In this document: piece after piece, positions 13,430 through 20,469 of the stretch | How the letters are laid out: each line of letters begins with the position of its first letter | Numbering within the stretch: the first letter of the stretch is position 1 | Origin: a virus | Strand: one strand, 5' to 3' | Virus record (IMG/VR): IMGVR_UViG_3300012925_000016 | Span: 1 to 22,845 of that record | DNA: 22,845 nucleotides | The notes under the pieces: generated by a model | Database searches by the model: none | Seen by the model: the letters and a program-made list of their open reading frames with translations, nothing else | What the model was told of the DNA's origin: nothing | Position numbers and translations under genes: made by a program

Positions 13430-13719
13430 TGACGGTCAACGTTACTCAGAAGCTGGCGACGGCAGTCGCTCTGCAATACGACACGACGAACCTGGCTGCC
13501 TTCCAGACCTGGCTAGGACTGGTTCCCTCAGACGCGTCCCAGTACGCTGGACAGAACCACGTCGTGAATGGTAGTGACCCGAACACTCTATACGTTCGTA
13601 ATCCAGGATCCCCGATCATCGTCCTGAACAACACGGACTGGTTCGTCGTTCCTGACGACAGTGCCGAGTGGTACAAGATGACCGACCAGGACTACCACAA
13701 GGCCTGGGTCGCGAGCTGA
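13429..13719 (+). CDS. Small unknown protein after queC
   Basis: This 96-residue protein has an ATG sharing a base with the queC stop (TAATG, after GGAGAG). The N-terminus is helical (VTQKLATAVALQYDTTNLAA). The C-terminal half (TLYVRNPGSPIIVLNNTDWF, then VVPDDSAEWYKMTDQDYHKA) resembles the common small phage proteins that carry a G/N-D-W-[IF]-V strand, a short acidic turn, and a final helix ending in F/Y-x-x-x-[YW]. This similarity is to a general pattern, not a firm family match. A strong terminator follows. A role linked to base modification or DNA metabolism is possible only by context. Confidence 0.72.
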   Translation: MTVNVTQKLATAVALQYDTTNLAAFQTWLGLVPSDASQYAGQNHVVNGSDPNTLYVRNPGSPIIVLNNTDWFVVPDDSAEWYKMTDQDYHKAWVAS

Positions 13720-13722
13720 CAG

Positions 13723-13769
13723 AAAGCACGGAAAATCTATCTCGTTGAGCGCTGGATTTTCCGTGCTTT
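13723..13769 (+). terminator. 15-bp terminator hairpin ending the P4 operon
   Basis: AAAGCACGGAAAATC (13723-13737) pairs perfectly with GATTTTCCGTGCTTT (13755-13769) over a 17-nt loop. The A-run on the left and TTT on the right make it usable in both directions, though the T-run is short (TTTGTCC). It begins four bases after the upstream stop and separates the P4 operon from queD. Confidence 0.85.
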
Positions 13770-13836
13770 GTCCATAGCTAGACTCGCGATAGACAGCTTT
13801 TGTCACAGCTCAGCGCACAGAGCGACAGCTCTAAAA

Positions 13837-13857
13837 GATCTTGCGTTAGACTTGAGG
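13837..13857 (+). promoter_or_regulatory. GATCTTG...TTAGACTTGAGG element upstream of queD
   Basis: GATCTTG (13837-13843) is followed by TTAGACTTGAGG (13846-13857), just before the queD start. An almost identical arrangement lies at 19401-19430 before another block without a TATAAT promoter. Part of it (GAGGAG) is the queD ribosome site. TAGACT fits the loose TAxxxT form of actinobacterial -10 boxes, but no convincing -35 is found. It may be an alternative promoter or an operator. Confidence 0.45.
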
Positions 13858-13865
13858 AGACTTTA

Positions 13866-14381
13866 ATGGTCATGGGTCAGGTGAGCATCGCAGTAGAACA
13901 CAACTTCGAGACCGCTCACAGGTTACCTTTCCTGGGTGGCAAGTGTGAGAACTTGCATGGCCATTCGTGGAAGGCAAAGTTTCACCTCCAGGCCTACGAG
14001 CTCCCTGGCGGCGTAGACGAGAACGGCATCAGCATGGACTTCGGATCAGCCAAGAAGGTGATTCGACAGTGGATCGATACGTACATCGACCACGGTGTGA
14101 TGCTTGGTGGAATGGACAACCTTCTGGACGACATCTGGAACGACGGCTGCAAGATCTTCATCTTCGGCCCTCCTGACAACTACCAAGATTGGATTGGCGC
14201 CTACACACACAAACCATGGCCCACTGTGGAGTCTGTAGCCGAGATGCTCTGTGTCAAGATTCAAGAAGCCCTCGGCAGTGACATCTGGATCATTGGCGTG
14301 GAGGTAACCGAGACCGCCACCAACTCAGCTACATTCACCCAAGCTGTACCACGAATCAAGGATGTGGAAGTCGATGGCTGA
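13866..14381 (+). CDS. queD: 6-carboxytetrahydropterin synthase QueD
   Basis: This 171-residue PTPS-family enzyme makes 6-carboxy-tetrahydropterin (CPH4) from dihydroneopterin triphosphate, the second step towards preQ0. The zinc ligands are H18 (NFETAHRL), H31 and H33 (LHGHSW), with catalytic C27 in GGKCENLHGH. MDFG and WIDTYIDHGVML follow in family order, then WPTVESVAEML and EVTETATNSATF. It is longer than a minimal QueD because of an insertion around residues 80-112 (DNLLDDIWNDGCKIFIFGPP). ATG 13866 has GAGGAG six bases upstream; ATG 13872 is an alternative. It heads the block that continues with folE, MazG-like proteins, DpdA-like and polymerase genes. Confidence 0.94.
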   Translation: MVMGQVSIAVEHNFETAHRLPFLGGKCENLHGHSWKAKFHLQAYELPGGVDENGISMDFGSAKKVIRQWIDTYIDHGVMLGGMDNLLDDIWNDGCKIFIFGPPDNYQDWIGAYTHKPWPTVESVAEMLCVKIQEALGSDIWIIGVEVTETATNSATFTQAVPRIKDVEVDG

Positions 14382-15021
14382 CTATGTCGCCCCTAACGAC
14401 ATCGGCGAGGACATTACACACTACCCGAATGACGGCCATGAGCAGTGCGCACCTGACGTGTACTACCTTCCGGGTATTGACTACCGCGACACGTCCCAGG
14501 TGACCGCGGCTGGCTTCCTGCGCAGCATCGGGGTGGATCTGAAGAAGGAACACCACAGGGACACGCCGCGTAGGTTGGCAGCGGCCATGAAAGAGTTAAC
14601 GGTTCGCGAAGAGTTCAAGTTCACAACCTTCAAGGCCAAGTCGCAAAACATGGTCGTCTTGGGTCCGATTCCCTTCTACACCCTCTGCGCGCACCATGTT
14701 CTGCCCTTCCATGGTAATGCCTGGATCGGCTACGTTCCGGATCAGCTCATCGCAGGTCTGTCCAAGTTCGCAAGGGCCGTGGAATATGTGGCCAAAGGCT
14801 TCCACGTCCAGGAAGAGCTCACCACTGAGCTGCACGACTTCCTGTGGAGTAGATTGGCACCCAAGGGCATGGCCGTCGTCATGAAGGCCGAGCACATGTG
14901 TATGGCGATGCGCGGCGTCAAAGCTTCAGGTGTACTGACTACAACGTCCGAAGTATCCGGTGTCTTTGCAGATCACAATCGTACTGCGAAGGCCGAGTTC
15001 CTGGAGATGATTCGTGGCTGA
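14374..15021 (+). CDS. folE: GTP cyclohydrolase I
   Basis: This 215-residue FolE opens GTP to 7,8-dihydroneopterin triphosphate, the entry step to preQ0. The zinc ligands are C105, H108 (FYTLCAHHVLPF) and C176 (EHMCMAMRG). GYVPDQLIAGLSKFARAVEY is the family core, followed by VQEELT. The N-terminal 40 residues are acidic and variable. ATG 14374 is chosen because it overlaps the queD end by eight bases; GTG 14362 is a less likely longer start. Carrying its own FolE lets the phage draw on the host GTP pool without relying on host folate or queuosine genes. Many actinobacteria lack queuosine synthesis, which would explain why the whole route is phage-encoded. Confidence 0.95.
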   Translation: MADYVAPNDIGEDITHYPNDGHEQCAPDVYYLPGIDYRDTSQVTAAGFLRSIGVDLKKEHHRDTPRRLAAAMKELTVREEFKFTTFKAKSQNMVVLGPIPFYTLCAHHVLPFHGNAWIGYVPDQLIAGLSKFARAVEYVAKGFHVQEELTTELHDFLWSRLAPKGMAVVMKAEHMCMAMRGVKASGVLTTTSEVSGVFADHNRTAKAEFLEMIRG

Positions 15022-15340
15022 TTACAATATCGCCAATGTGGTACTGAATCAGATGCGTGACGAGAGTCATCAGGCATCCAAGGAATGGTTTCCCGAAACT
15101 GCTGACGACCTGAACCATCATGCACTCGCACTCTGCGGTGAGGTCGGCGAAGTCGCTAACATCGTCAAGAAGGCACAACGCGGTAGTATCGAACTGGATG
15201 AGGCACATGCGCATCTCGCGGACGAGTTGGCAGACGTCTTTATCTACCTCCTGAACTGCTGTGCAATCACGGGTTTAGATCTGGCCGAAGCATATAGGCA
15301 GAAGCAGACCTTCAACGAGAAGAGGTTCAACAATGAGTGA
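15014..15340 (+). CDS. MazG-like nucleotide pyrophosphohydrolase
   Basis: This 108-residue protein has a GTG start overlapping the folE end by 8 nt. The all-alpha NTP-PPase signature is present: HHALALCGEVGEVANIVKK with E43 and E46, then LADELADVFIYLLNCC with E71 and D74, the four metal-binding acidic residues. Such proteins hydrolyse (d)NTPs to monophosphates and PPi. In phages they may trim unwanted nucleotides or adjust alarmones. Its place between folE and the DpdA-like gene suggests control of nucleotide pools during DNA modification, but DpdA-type insertion works on finished DNA, so this link is inferred. Confidence 0.88.
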   Translation: MADYNIANVVLNQMRDESHQASKEWFPETADDLNHHALALCGEVGEVANIVKKAQRGSIELDEAHAHLADELADVFIYLLNCCAITGLDLAEAYRQKQTFNEKRFNNE

Positions 15341-15626
15341 CGAACAGCCTGAGATGAGCCTTGGCAATCTGGTGAACATGATCAGCGGTGAGTTCGACCA
15401 TCTCGTGATCTCCAGGCACAATGAAGGTGGCGTAAAGTACGGCGCGTTCTCCTTCATGGGCAAGAACATGTACGAGGAAGCCGCTGCTGAGTTGGCCGAT
15501 CTGTGCAACTACGCTCGCTACGCATATATCAAGTTGCGCCTGATCGAGATGCAGACGGCCGACCTGATTTCCGATGCGCCTGCAGAGCAGAAGCTCCTGC
15601 ATGGGTTCAAGCCGAGCGGGAGCTGA
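15333..15626 (+). CDS. Second MazG-like/helical hydrolase-type protein
   Basis: This 97-residue protein has an ATG overlapping the MazG-like gene by 8 nt. The N-terminal part is variable. Then KYGAFSFMGKNMYEEAAAEL and ADLCNYARYAYIKLRLIEMQ give an E-E-x3-E-L-x-D helix of the MazG/dUTPase-like all-alpha type. Only one half of the usual four-acidic metal site is clear, so it may be a non-catalytic partner or a diverged member. Tandem MazG-like genes are seen in phages. Its position directly before the DpdA-like gene could reflect the same pathway. Confidence 0.72.
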   Translation: MSDEQPEMSLGNLVNMISGEFDHLVISRHNEGGVKYGAFSFMGKNMYEEAAAELADLCNYARYAYIKLRLIEMQTADLISDAPAEQKLLHGFKPSGS

Positions 15627-15627
15627 T

Positions 15628-16368
15628 ATGAAGCTGGCACTCATTCCGCCGTATACACAGATGAACTCCATCTTCAGAACCAACTACCAGCTGGTCCTTC
15701 CGGAGCACCTGACTGACAAGCGATACCAGGAAGCGTACATCGCAGCACGTCGCAATGGTGACTACTTGATCCTGGACAACGGTGCCGCTGAGGGAGATCT
15801 TCTGTCACCTGGTGAGCTGCGTTCGAAGGCGATCGGCTTGATGGTGAATGAGATCGTCGTGCCTGATGTTCTAGGCAACATGATGGAAACACTCCAATTG
15901 GCGAAGGAGTTCTTCCAGCTCGGCGTCGACAAGCGCTTCAAGTACATGGGCGTTATTCAAGGCCAGACGCTCGATGAGTGCTGTGCCTGTGTGGAAGCGT
16001 ACTACAGTGAGCACCCGAACATCAGGGTGCTGGGTATCCCTCGACACCTGATTGACACTACGAAGAACAAGGCAGTCAGGTCAGAGCTCGCGCAGTACAT
16101 CTACAGCAACTACCCTGGCTACCAGATGCACCTGCTCGGCACCAATCCTGGATACATCAAGGAGCTGCGCGACCACGCACAGGACTTCCACAGGGCGATG
16201 GTGCGAGGGGTGGATACCTCAGCGCCGTTCAACTACGCCTGGGGTGCGAAGAGCATGTTGAAGGGTGAGCGCTGCGATCGACCGGAGTACTACTTCGACA
16301 TCGCTCTCCCGACTACACAGTCATTGGACTACAACATCCAACTCCTGAAGGCATGGGCTGATGCCTGA
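15628..16368 (+). CDS. dpdA: DpdA-like transglycosylase, inserts preQ0 into DNA
   Basis: This protein has 246 residues from ATG 15628 (ribosome site GGGAG). It fits the small phage DpdA branch of the TGT superfamily: a TIM-barrel pattern with YLILDNGAAEG (D50), EIVVPDVLG (D80), YMGVIQGQTLDE (Q111), IRVLGIPRH (G136) and MHLLGTNPG, ending with GVDTSAPFNY. In tRNA transglycosylases the matching Asp residues act as general base and nucleophile. DpdA enzymes exchange guanine in DNA for a 7-deazaguanine. Identification rests on fold pattern and on the four preQ0 genes around it, so the substrate base is inferred. The canonical C-terminal zinc site of tRNA TGT is not evident. Confidence 0.82.
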   Translation: MKLALIPPYTQMNSIFRTNYQLVLPEHLTDKRYQEAYIAARRNGDYLILDNGAAEGDLLSPGELRSKAIGLMVNEIVVPDVLGNMMETLQLAKEFFQLGVDKRFKYMGVIQGQTLDECCACVEAYYSEHPNIRVLGIPRHLIDTTKNKAVRSELAQYIYSNYPGYQMHLLGTNPGYIKELRDHAQDFHRAMVRGVDTSAPFNYAWGAKSMLKGERCDRPEYYFDIALPTTQSLDYNIQLLKAWADA

Positions 16369-18724
16369 TCGTCACCACCCACTAGCGAGATGCGAGGACT
16401 GCGACCTACGTGAAGTAGGTCGTTATGTCCCATCCTCTATCCCGGAGGACTCGAATGGGATTGCCGTCGTCGGAGAAGCACCCGGTGTCAAGGAGGCGCG
16501 TGGCGGTGTCCCCTTCGTGGGACCGAGTGGTAAGCTCCTTGACAGAGTACTCAACTACTATGACATTAGTCGAAGAAATACTCTTCTCACGAATGCGACT
16601 TCCTGTCGTCCTCCAGACAACGCTACCCCTTCCGCAAGAGCGGTGGAGTGTTGCCGACCTCGACTTATGTCTGAACTCGAAGGATCGAAACAGGTACTGG
16701 TACTGGGCAATACCGCAGCTCAGGTGGTCCTCAATACGGGTCAGGGAATTACTTCACTTCGAGTTGGACCACCGAAAGAAAGTGCCGCTGTTCCAGGGGC
16801 AGAGATTGTTCCTACGTTCCACCCTGCCTTTTGTCTCCGCAACGGAGATGCCTTCCCATCGTTGGTCAACGACGTGGGCAAGCTCGTGCGAACTATGCAA
16901 CCCTGGAATCCACCTGAGTACGTTGTAGTCGATACTGAAGAGGATGCGCTCCAGGCCTTCGAAGAACTCGACAAGAGAACGGAGCGGTTAGTTGTCGACA
17001 TCGAATGTGGGATCGACAAGGACAACTCCTTTGATCACCCTAACCGTTACCAAATGCTCTGCGTCGGACTTGGTTACGCTAAGGGTAAGGTCTGCGTCGT
17101 TGGTGAAATTGCTTACCAGTCTCAAGCAGTGCGGGATGCATTGGGGGCCTTGCTCCGCCGGAAGAAAGTCATCGCACACAATGGCAAGTTCGACCTTGCG
17201 GGCGTATATCCGACCCTGGGAAACGTCGACCTCTGGTTCGACACAATGCTCGCCCACTACTGCATCGACGAACGCCCAGGATACCACAGGCTAAAGGACC
17301 TGGGTGTGGAGCTCCTCGGGACGCCGCACTGGGAGCACGAGATCGAGAAGTATCTCGGATCGGGGAAGAACTATGCCGTTATCCCTCGTCCTATCCTCTA
17401 CAAGTACAACGCCTACGACATCGCTGTCACGTGGGACCTCATGGAGTACTTCGAAGTCGAACTACTTAGGGAAAGGAATATTAGGCCTTCCTTCCTTCCT
17501 GACGTCCCTGGTAAAACGCTCCGAGACCTGCACGACTTCCTAGTCTCTGCAGCCAATGAACTCAAGTTTCTGGAACTCAACGGAATTCACATCGACGCCG
17601 TGTACTCACTTCAGCTTGAGGCGCAGTACCTTGAGTCCCTTGATGATCGCCGAAAGGTGTTCGATGCCTTCGCTGGCGAACATTGTTATGACAAGGCAGG
17701 GGGACTCAATCCGAATTCGCCGAAGCAGCTCAAGGAATACTTCTACGACAATGGAATTCGTACCGCTTCCACTGACGAAGACCATTGCCTAACCATTCTG
17801 AAGAGACTGGACCCTGAAAGCAGTCTGCACGAGTTCATTACTCTTCTATTGGCGAATCGCAAGGAAGCGAAGAAGTACGGCACATATGTCAAGGGGATCC
17901 GTGAACGAACGTATCGTGGGCGAGTATATACGACGTACTCACTTCATGGTACTACGTCCGGGCGTCTGGCTTCCAAGAACCCGAACCTCCAAAACATCGA
18001 CCGTGACAAGATCATTCGTAGACAGTTCGACGTTACGAAGCCGGAGAACGTCTTCGTGCACGGTGACTATGCACAGGCAGAAGGCCGAGTCATCTGTACA
18101 CTGGCACGTGACGAGTACCTTCGGTCTGTGTTCGCTGACCCTGACGCTGACCTGTTCACGGAGCTAGGCAAGAAGCTCTACCGAGGTATCACACTGAATA
18201 AGGATCAACGTGTTCGTGTCAAGGCATACTTCTATGGCCTGAGCTATGGTCGCACGGCATACACGATTGCCGAGGAATATGGCTGGTCAGTTAGTGACAC
18301 TGAGAAGGATCTCAAGAACTTCCTGGATACGATTCCGCGTGTTCGAGATTGGCAAATGGAGGTGAAGCGACTTGTCCTCAAGGGCAATGACCTGGTTACA
18401 TCGTTTGGTCGGCATCGACGTTTCGCACTCATCACTGAAGAGAACCGAACGGATGTACTCAACGAAGGACTGTCCTTCTTGCCTCAGTCGACAGCTTCAG
18501 ACATCTGCCTGCGAGCACTGGTCCGAGCTCGACCTCGACTGCGAGGGCTTGGTCATATCCGACTTACCATTCACGACGCCTTGGCAGCCGAATGCCATGA
18601 GGACAATCGTGAGAAGGTTGCGACTATCCTCCAAGAGGAAATGATCCGTTCAGCCAAAGAGTGGACGGACTACGTACCCTTCAAGGTCGACATCTCCTAC
18701 GGTAAGAGCTGGGGCGAACTCTAA
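16361..18724 (+). CDS. Uracil-DNA glycosylase domain fused to DNA polymerase I
   Basis: This 787-residue fusion begins at ATG 16361, overlapping dpdA by 8 nt. Residues 1-180 are a family 4/5-type UDG with Fe-S cysteines C11, C14, C82 and C97/C98, motif GEAPG (38-42), PFVGPSGKLLD, and HPA (154-156). Residues of about 187-360 are a 3'-5' exonuclease: D213/E215 (VVDIE), HNGKFD (D278) and Y349-x3-D353. From about 390 is the polymerase: TTSGRLASKNPNLQNI, motif A D569 and E574 (GDYAQAEGRV), motif B R617...K621...Y625, and motif C H738-D739. There is no 5'-3' exonuclease. The residue matching E. coli F762 is Tyr, as in T7. This is the replicative polymerase, with uracil excision built in. Confidence 0.93.
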   Translation: MPDRHHPLARCEDCDLREVGRYVPSSIPEDSNGIAVVGEAPGVKEARGGVPFVGPSGKLLDRVLNYYDISRRNTLLTNATSCRPPDNATPSARAVECCRPRLMSELEGSKQVLVLGNTAAQVVLNTGQGITSLRVGPPKESAAVPGAEIVPTFHPAFCLRNGDAFPSLVNDVGKLVRTMQPWNPPEYVVVDTEEDALQAFEELDKRTERLVVDIECGIDKDNSFDHPNRYQMLCVGLGYAKGKVCVVGEIAYQSQAVRDALGALLRRKKVIAHNGKFDLAGVYPTLGNVDLWFDTMLAHYCIDERPGYHRLKDLGVELLGTPHWEHEIEKYLGSGKNYAVIPRPILYKYNAYDIAVTWDLMEYFEVELLRERNIRPSFLPDVPGKTLRDLHDFLVSAANELKFLELNGIHIDAVYSLQLEAQYLESLDDRRKVFDAFAGEHCYDKAGGLNPNSPKQLKEYFYDNGIRTASTDEDHCLTILKRLDPESSLHEFITLLLANRKEAKKYGTYVKGIRERTYRGRVYTTYSLHGTTSGRLASKNPNLQNIDRDKIIRRQFDVTKPENVFVHGDYAQAEGRVICTLARDEYLRSVFADPDADLFTELGKKLYRGITLNKDQRVRVKAYFYGLSYGRTAYTIAEEYGWSVSDTEKDLKNFLDTIPRVRDWQMEVKRLVLKGNDLVTSFGRHRRFALITEENRTDVLNEGLSFLPQSTASDICLRALVRARPRLRGLGHIRLTIHDALAAECHEDNREKVATILQEEMIRSAKEWTDYVPFKVDISYGKSWGEL

Positions 18725-18732
18725 TTGGTCTC

Positions 18733-18762
18733 TTGTAGACCTTGCGAGGTTCCCTGTATAAT
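18733..18762 (+). promoter_or_regulatory. Promoter P5 (TTGTAG-18-TATAAT)
   Basis: TTGTAG lies at 18733-18738 and TATAAT at 18757-18762, again with 18 bp between. It follows the polymerase stop by nine bases and precedes the ribosome site AGAAGGGAGAG of the gene at 18784. The -35 box is the weakest of the five. Confidence 0.78.
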
Positions 18763-18783
18763 AGAATTAGAAGGGAGAGCTAG

Positions 18784-18990
18784 ATGTCCAAGGAGTTCCA
18801 GATCAACAGTTCGAACTCACGTGTACTTGATGCAGCAGACCTGACTAATAAGCAGAAGCATGACTGTGCTCAGACTATCGCTATGAACGCACAAGACGTT
18901 CCTGACTGTGCAATGCTGCTGGACATGCTGGGACTGACTCCACAGGACGGGGGCGCGGACATGACTCGTGCACTCGAGAGAGGATTGTGA
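18784..18990 (+). CDS. Small unknown protein
   Basis: This 68-residue protein has an ATG preceded by AGAAGGGAGAG and is the first gene behind promoter P5. It appears to be helical (LDAADLTNKQKHDCAQTIAM, VPDCAMLLDMLGL). Its two cysteines may be buried or bind metal with a partner. No family is recognised. Its stop overlaps the start of the HNH-like gene. Confidence 0.72.
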   Translation: MSKEFQINSSNSRVLDAADLTNKQKHDCAQTIAMNAQDVPDCAMLLDMLGLTPQDGGADMTRALERGL

Positions 18991-19316
18991 TGGGAATCGC
19001 TGCCGTTGGTTCGACGCGAATTGCGCAGAATGGGTACAGCTACACGAAGGTGAAGAACGATGGCCAGAATCAGTGGCGCCTGACTCATCACATTCGTGCG
19101 GAAAAGGTTCTGGGTCGCCCGATCGATTCGAATTCGGAGCGGGTCATCTTCAAGGATGGCAACCGTTCTAACCTGCAGTATAACAACATCGAAGTCGTCC
19201 CGAAGGGCAAGGGTTCACTTACCAAGCGCAGGGCCGAACTGGAGGAGCGCATCCGCGAGCTTCAGGCCCAGCTCGAGGACGTGAACAACAGCCTGAGAGC
19301 TCAGGGAGTTCGCTAG
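18990..19316 (+). CDS. Degenerate HNH-type DNA-binding protein with coiled coil
   Basis: This protein has 108 residues from ATG 18990, sharing one base with the upstream TGA; GTG 18987 is one codon earlier. Residues 10-73 follow the small phage HNH layout: THHIRAEKVLGRPI, then ERVIFKDGNRSNLQYNNIEV, corresponding to the family's V-x-H-x-D-G-x-x-x-N-N-x-x-x-N-L. However, the metal/catalytic His is replaced (V52-I-F-K-D56), so nuclease activity is doubtful while the DNA-binding fold may remain. Residues 78-103 (RRAELEERIRELQAQLEDVN) form a coiled coil. It could be a repurposed homing-endonuclease domain acting as a regulator or DNA-binding factor. Confidence 0.75.
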   Translation: MGIAAVGSTRIAQNGYSYTKVKNDGQNQWRLTHHIRAEKVLGRPIDSNSERVIFKDGNRSNLQYNNIEVVPKGKGSLTKRRAELEERIRELQAQLEDVNNSLRAQGVR

Positions 19317-19331
19317 GCTTAGACCTGTGAA

Positions 19332-19430
19332 TAGACTTTATCTCTGGTAGTTCTACCGTGATGACTCAGTCTCTCCCGCGTTACTCGTAAGGGCTTAAAG
19401 GATCTTGATTAGACTCACGTAGACTTGAGG
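19332..19430 (+). promoter_or_regulatory. TAGACT motifs and a second GATCTTG...TAGACTTGAGG element
   Basis: In the gap before the gene at 19455, TAGACTT occurs at 19332-19338. GATCTTGATTAGACT (19401-19415) is followed by TAGACTTGAGG (19420-19430). This repeats the queD upstream element (13837-13857) with an extra TAGACT copy. No TATAAT box is present, so the downstream block may depend on this element. Confidence 0.45.
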
Positions 19431-19454
19431 TAGAGAGGGAAAGGAGACCACGGG

Positions 19455-19793
19455 GTGAATCTGTTATTCTTCTGGCGACAAAGAGGGAAAACTACTCGCA
19501 TCGTGAAGTGGGTGAAGGAAGGAGCTCAAGGCAGCGAGTTTCCTTTTTGGGACCGTGTGATGCTTGTCTTCGGAGACGCTGAGCGTGATCGTGTGATTGC
19601 CAAGTACGAACTTAACCCCCGACAGGTATTCACCTGGGACAACTGGAAGAACACTGCCGGAATCGCCATGTCTGTGGAAGTGGCAATCGACGATGCGGAC
19701 CTGATCCTGAAGTATCTCGTTCGTGGTCATACCATTAGGATAATCGCAATGACTAAGGCAACACACGACGAAGCAGAGACGACGCTGTCATGA
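19455..19793 (+). CDS. Small P-loop-like protein
   Basis: This 112-residue protein has a GTG start after AAAGGAG. The opening MNLLFFWRQRGKTTRIVKWV has RGKTT (10-14), a shortened Walker A at the very N-terminus. A beta strand RVMLVFGDAERDRV, VAIDDADLILKYL (Walker B-like with consecutive Asp) and a final strand TIRIIAMT follow. This is the order of a minimal P-loop NTPase, but the first glycines of the loop are absent and the protein is much shorter than usual. Binding of ATP is plausible and hydrolysis uncertain. It overlaps the next small gene by ATGA. Confidence 0.72.
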   Translation: MNLLFFWRQRGKTTRIVKWVKEGAQGSEFPFWDRVMLVFGDAERDRVIAKYELNPRQVFTWDNWKNTAGIAMSVEVAIDDADLILKYLVRGHTIRIIAMTKATHDEAETTLS

Positions 19794-19954
19794 AACCTGC
19801 TTCGTGGTGGAAGCTCAAGTACCTTCACTGGTTGGATCGACGTAACTGTTTTCACCACAATCACAAGACCGGCGAGTCGTGGATTGAAACAGAGATCATC
19901 GACTGGCGTAAGCTGTACACCTGCAGGGACTGTGGAAGGCGATGGGTCATATGA
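19790..19954 (+). CDS. 54-residue zinc-finger-like protein
   Basis: ATG 19790 overlaps the upstream stop by ATGA and the frame ends at 19952-19954, where it again overlaps the next start by ATGA. The peptide is basic and Trp-rich at the start (MKPASWWKLKYLHWLDRR). It then has CFHHNH (C20, H22, H23, H25) and later CRDCGRRW (C45, C48), giving ligands for one zinc ion. Tight overlaps on both sides and the CxxCG knuckle support it as real. It may bind nucleic acid; no family is recognised. Confidence 0.75.
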   Translation: MKPASWWKLKYLHWLDRRNCFHHNHKTGESWIETEIIDWRKLYTCRDCGRRWVI

Positions 19955-20469
19955 AGGACGGCCACCTCTCCATCACTGCTCTCGACCCAGGAGGTAAGAC
20001 AGGTGTCGCATTCTACGATGCGGACGTCATCTACAACGTCGACAGCCAGCTCGAGTTCCTGAACGAGAAGTGGGATACTCTCCAGCTTGTCGAACCTGAT
20101 CACCACAAGACCCTGAAGCATATGCTGGAACGTCGACACGTATCGAACACCATCGTCGTATGCGAATCGTTTCAGTATCGCCGGCCTGTGGATGCCCCGG
20201 CAGTCGAACTGATCAGCATGGAATACATCGGAGTTGTCAAGCTTGTCGTACAGGAGCGCCCAGACATCCAGGTCATTTGGCAAACGCCTGGCAAGGTCAT
20301 TCCGCCTAAGAACAAAAACCATGCAGGAGGTTTCTGGACCGACGAGAAGCTCAAGCAGGTCAGAAAATGGAGCGCAGGGCGGAAGCACGCAAACGACGCA
20401 ATGCGGCACCTCCTCTACTACATGGCCTTCACTATGGGGCGCCGGGACCTACTGGAGCCACTACGATGA
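19951..20469 (+). CDS. RuvC-like RNase H-fold nuclease
   Basis: This protein has 172 residues from ATG 19951 (ATGA overlap); ATG 19942 is possible but too close to GGAAGG. The RuvC/RNase H core is clear: ITALDPGGKTGVAFYD with D12, then TIVVCESFQY with E72, and HANDAMRHLLYYMA with D149 and H146, which supply the acidic metal site in the expected order. Phage RuvC-like proteins cut Holliday junctions or branched DNA before packaging. The segment 113-130 (PGKVIPPKNKNHAGGF) is a family-like loop. It belongs to the last + strand block, far from the recombination module, which fits a late role in resolving replicated DNA. Confidence 0.85.
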   Translation: MKDGHLSITALDPGGKTGVAFYDADVIYNVDSQLEFLNEKWDTLQLVEPDHHKTLKHMLERRHVSNTIVVCESFQYRRPVDAPAVELISMEYIGVVKLVVQERPDIQVIWQTPGKVIPPKNKNHAGGFWTDEKLKQVRKWSAGRKHANDAMRHLLYYMAFTMGRRDLLEPLR

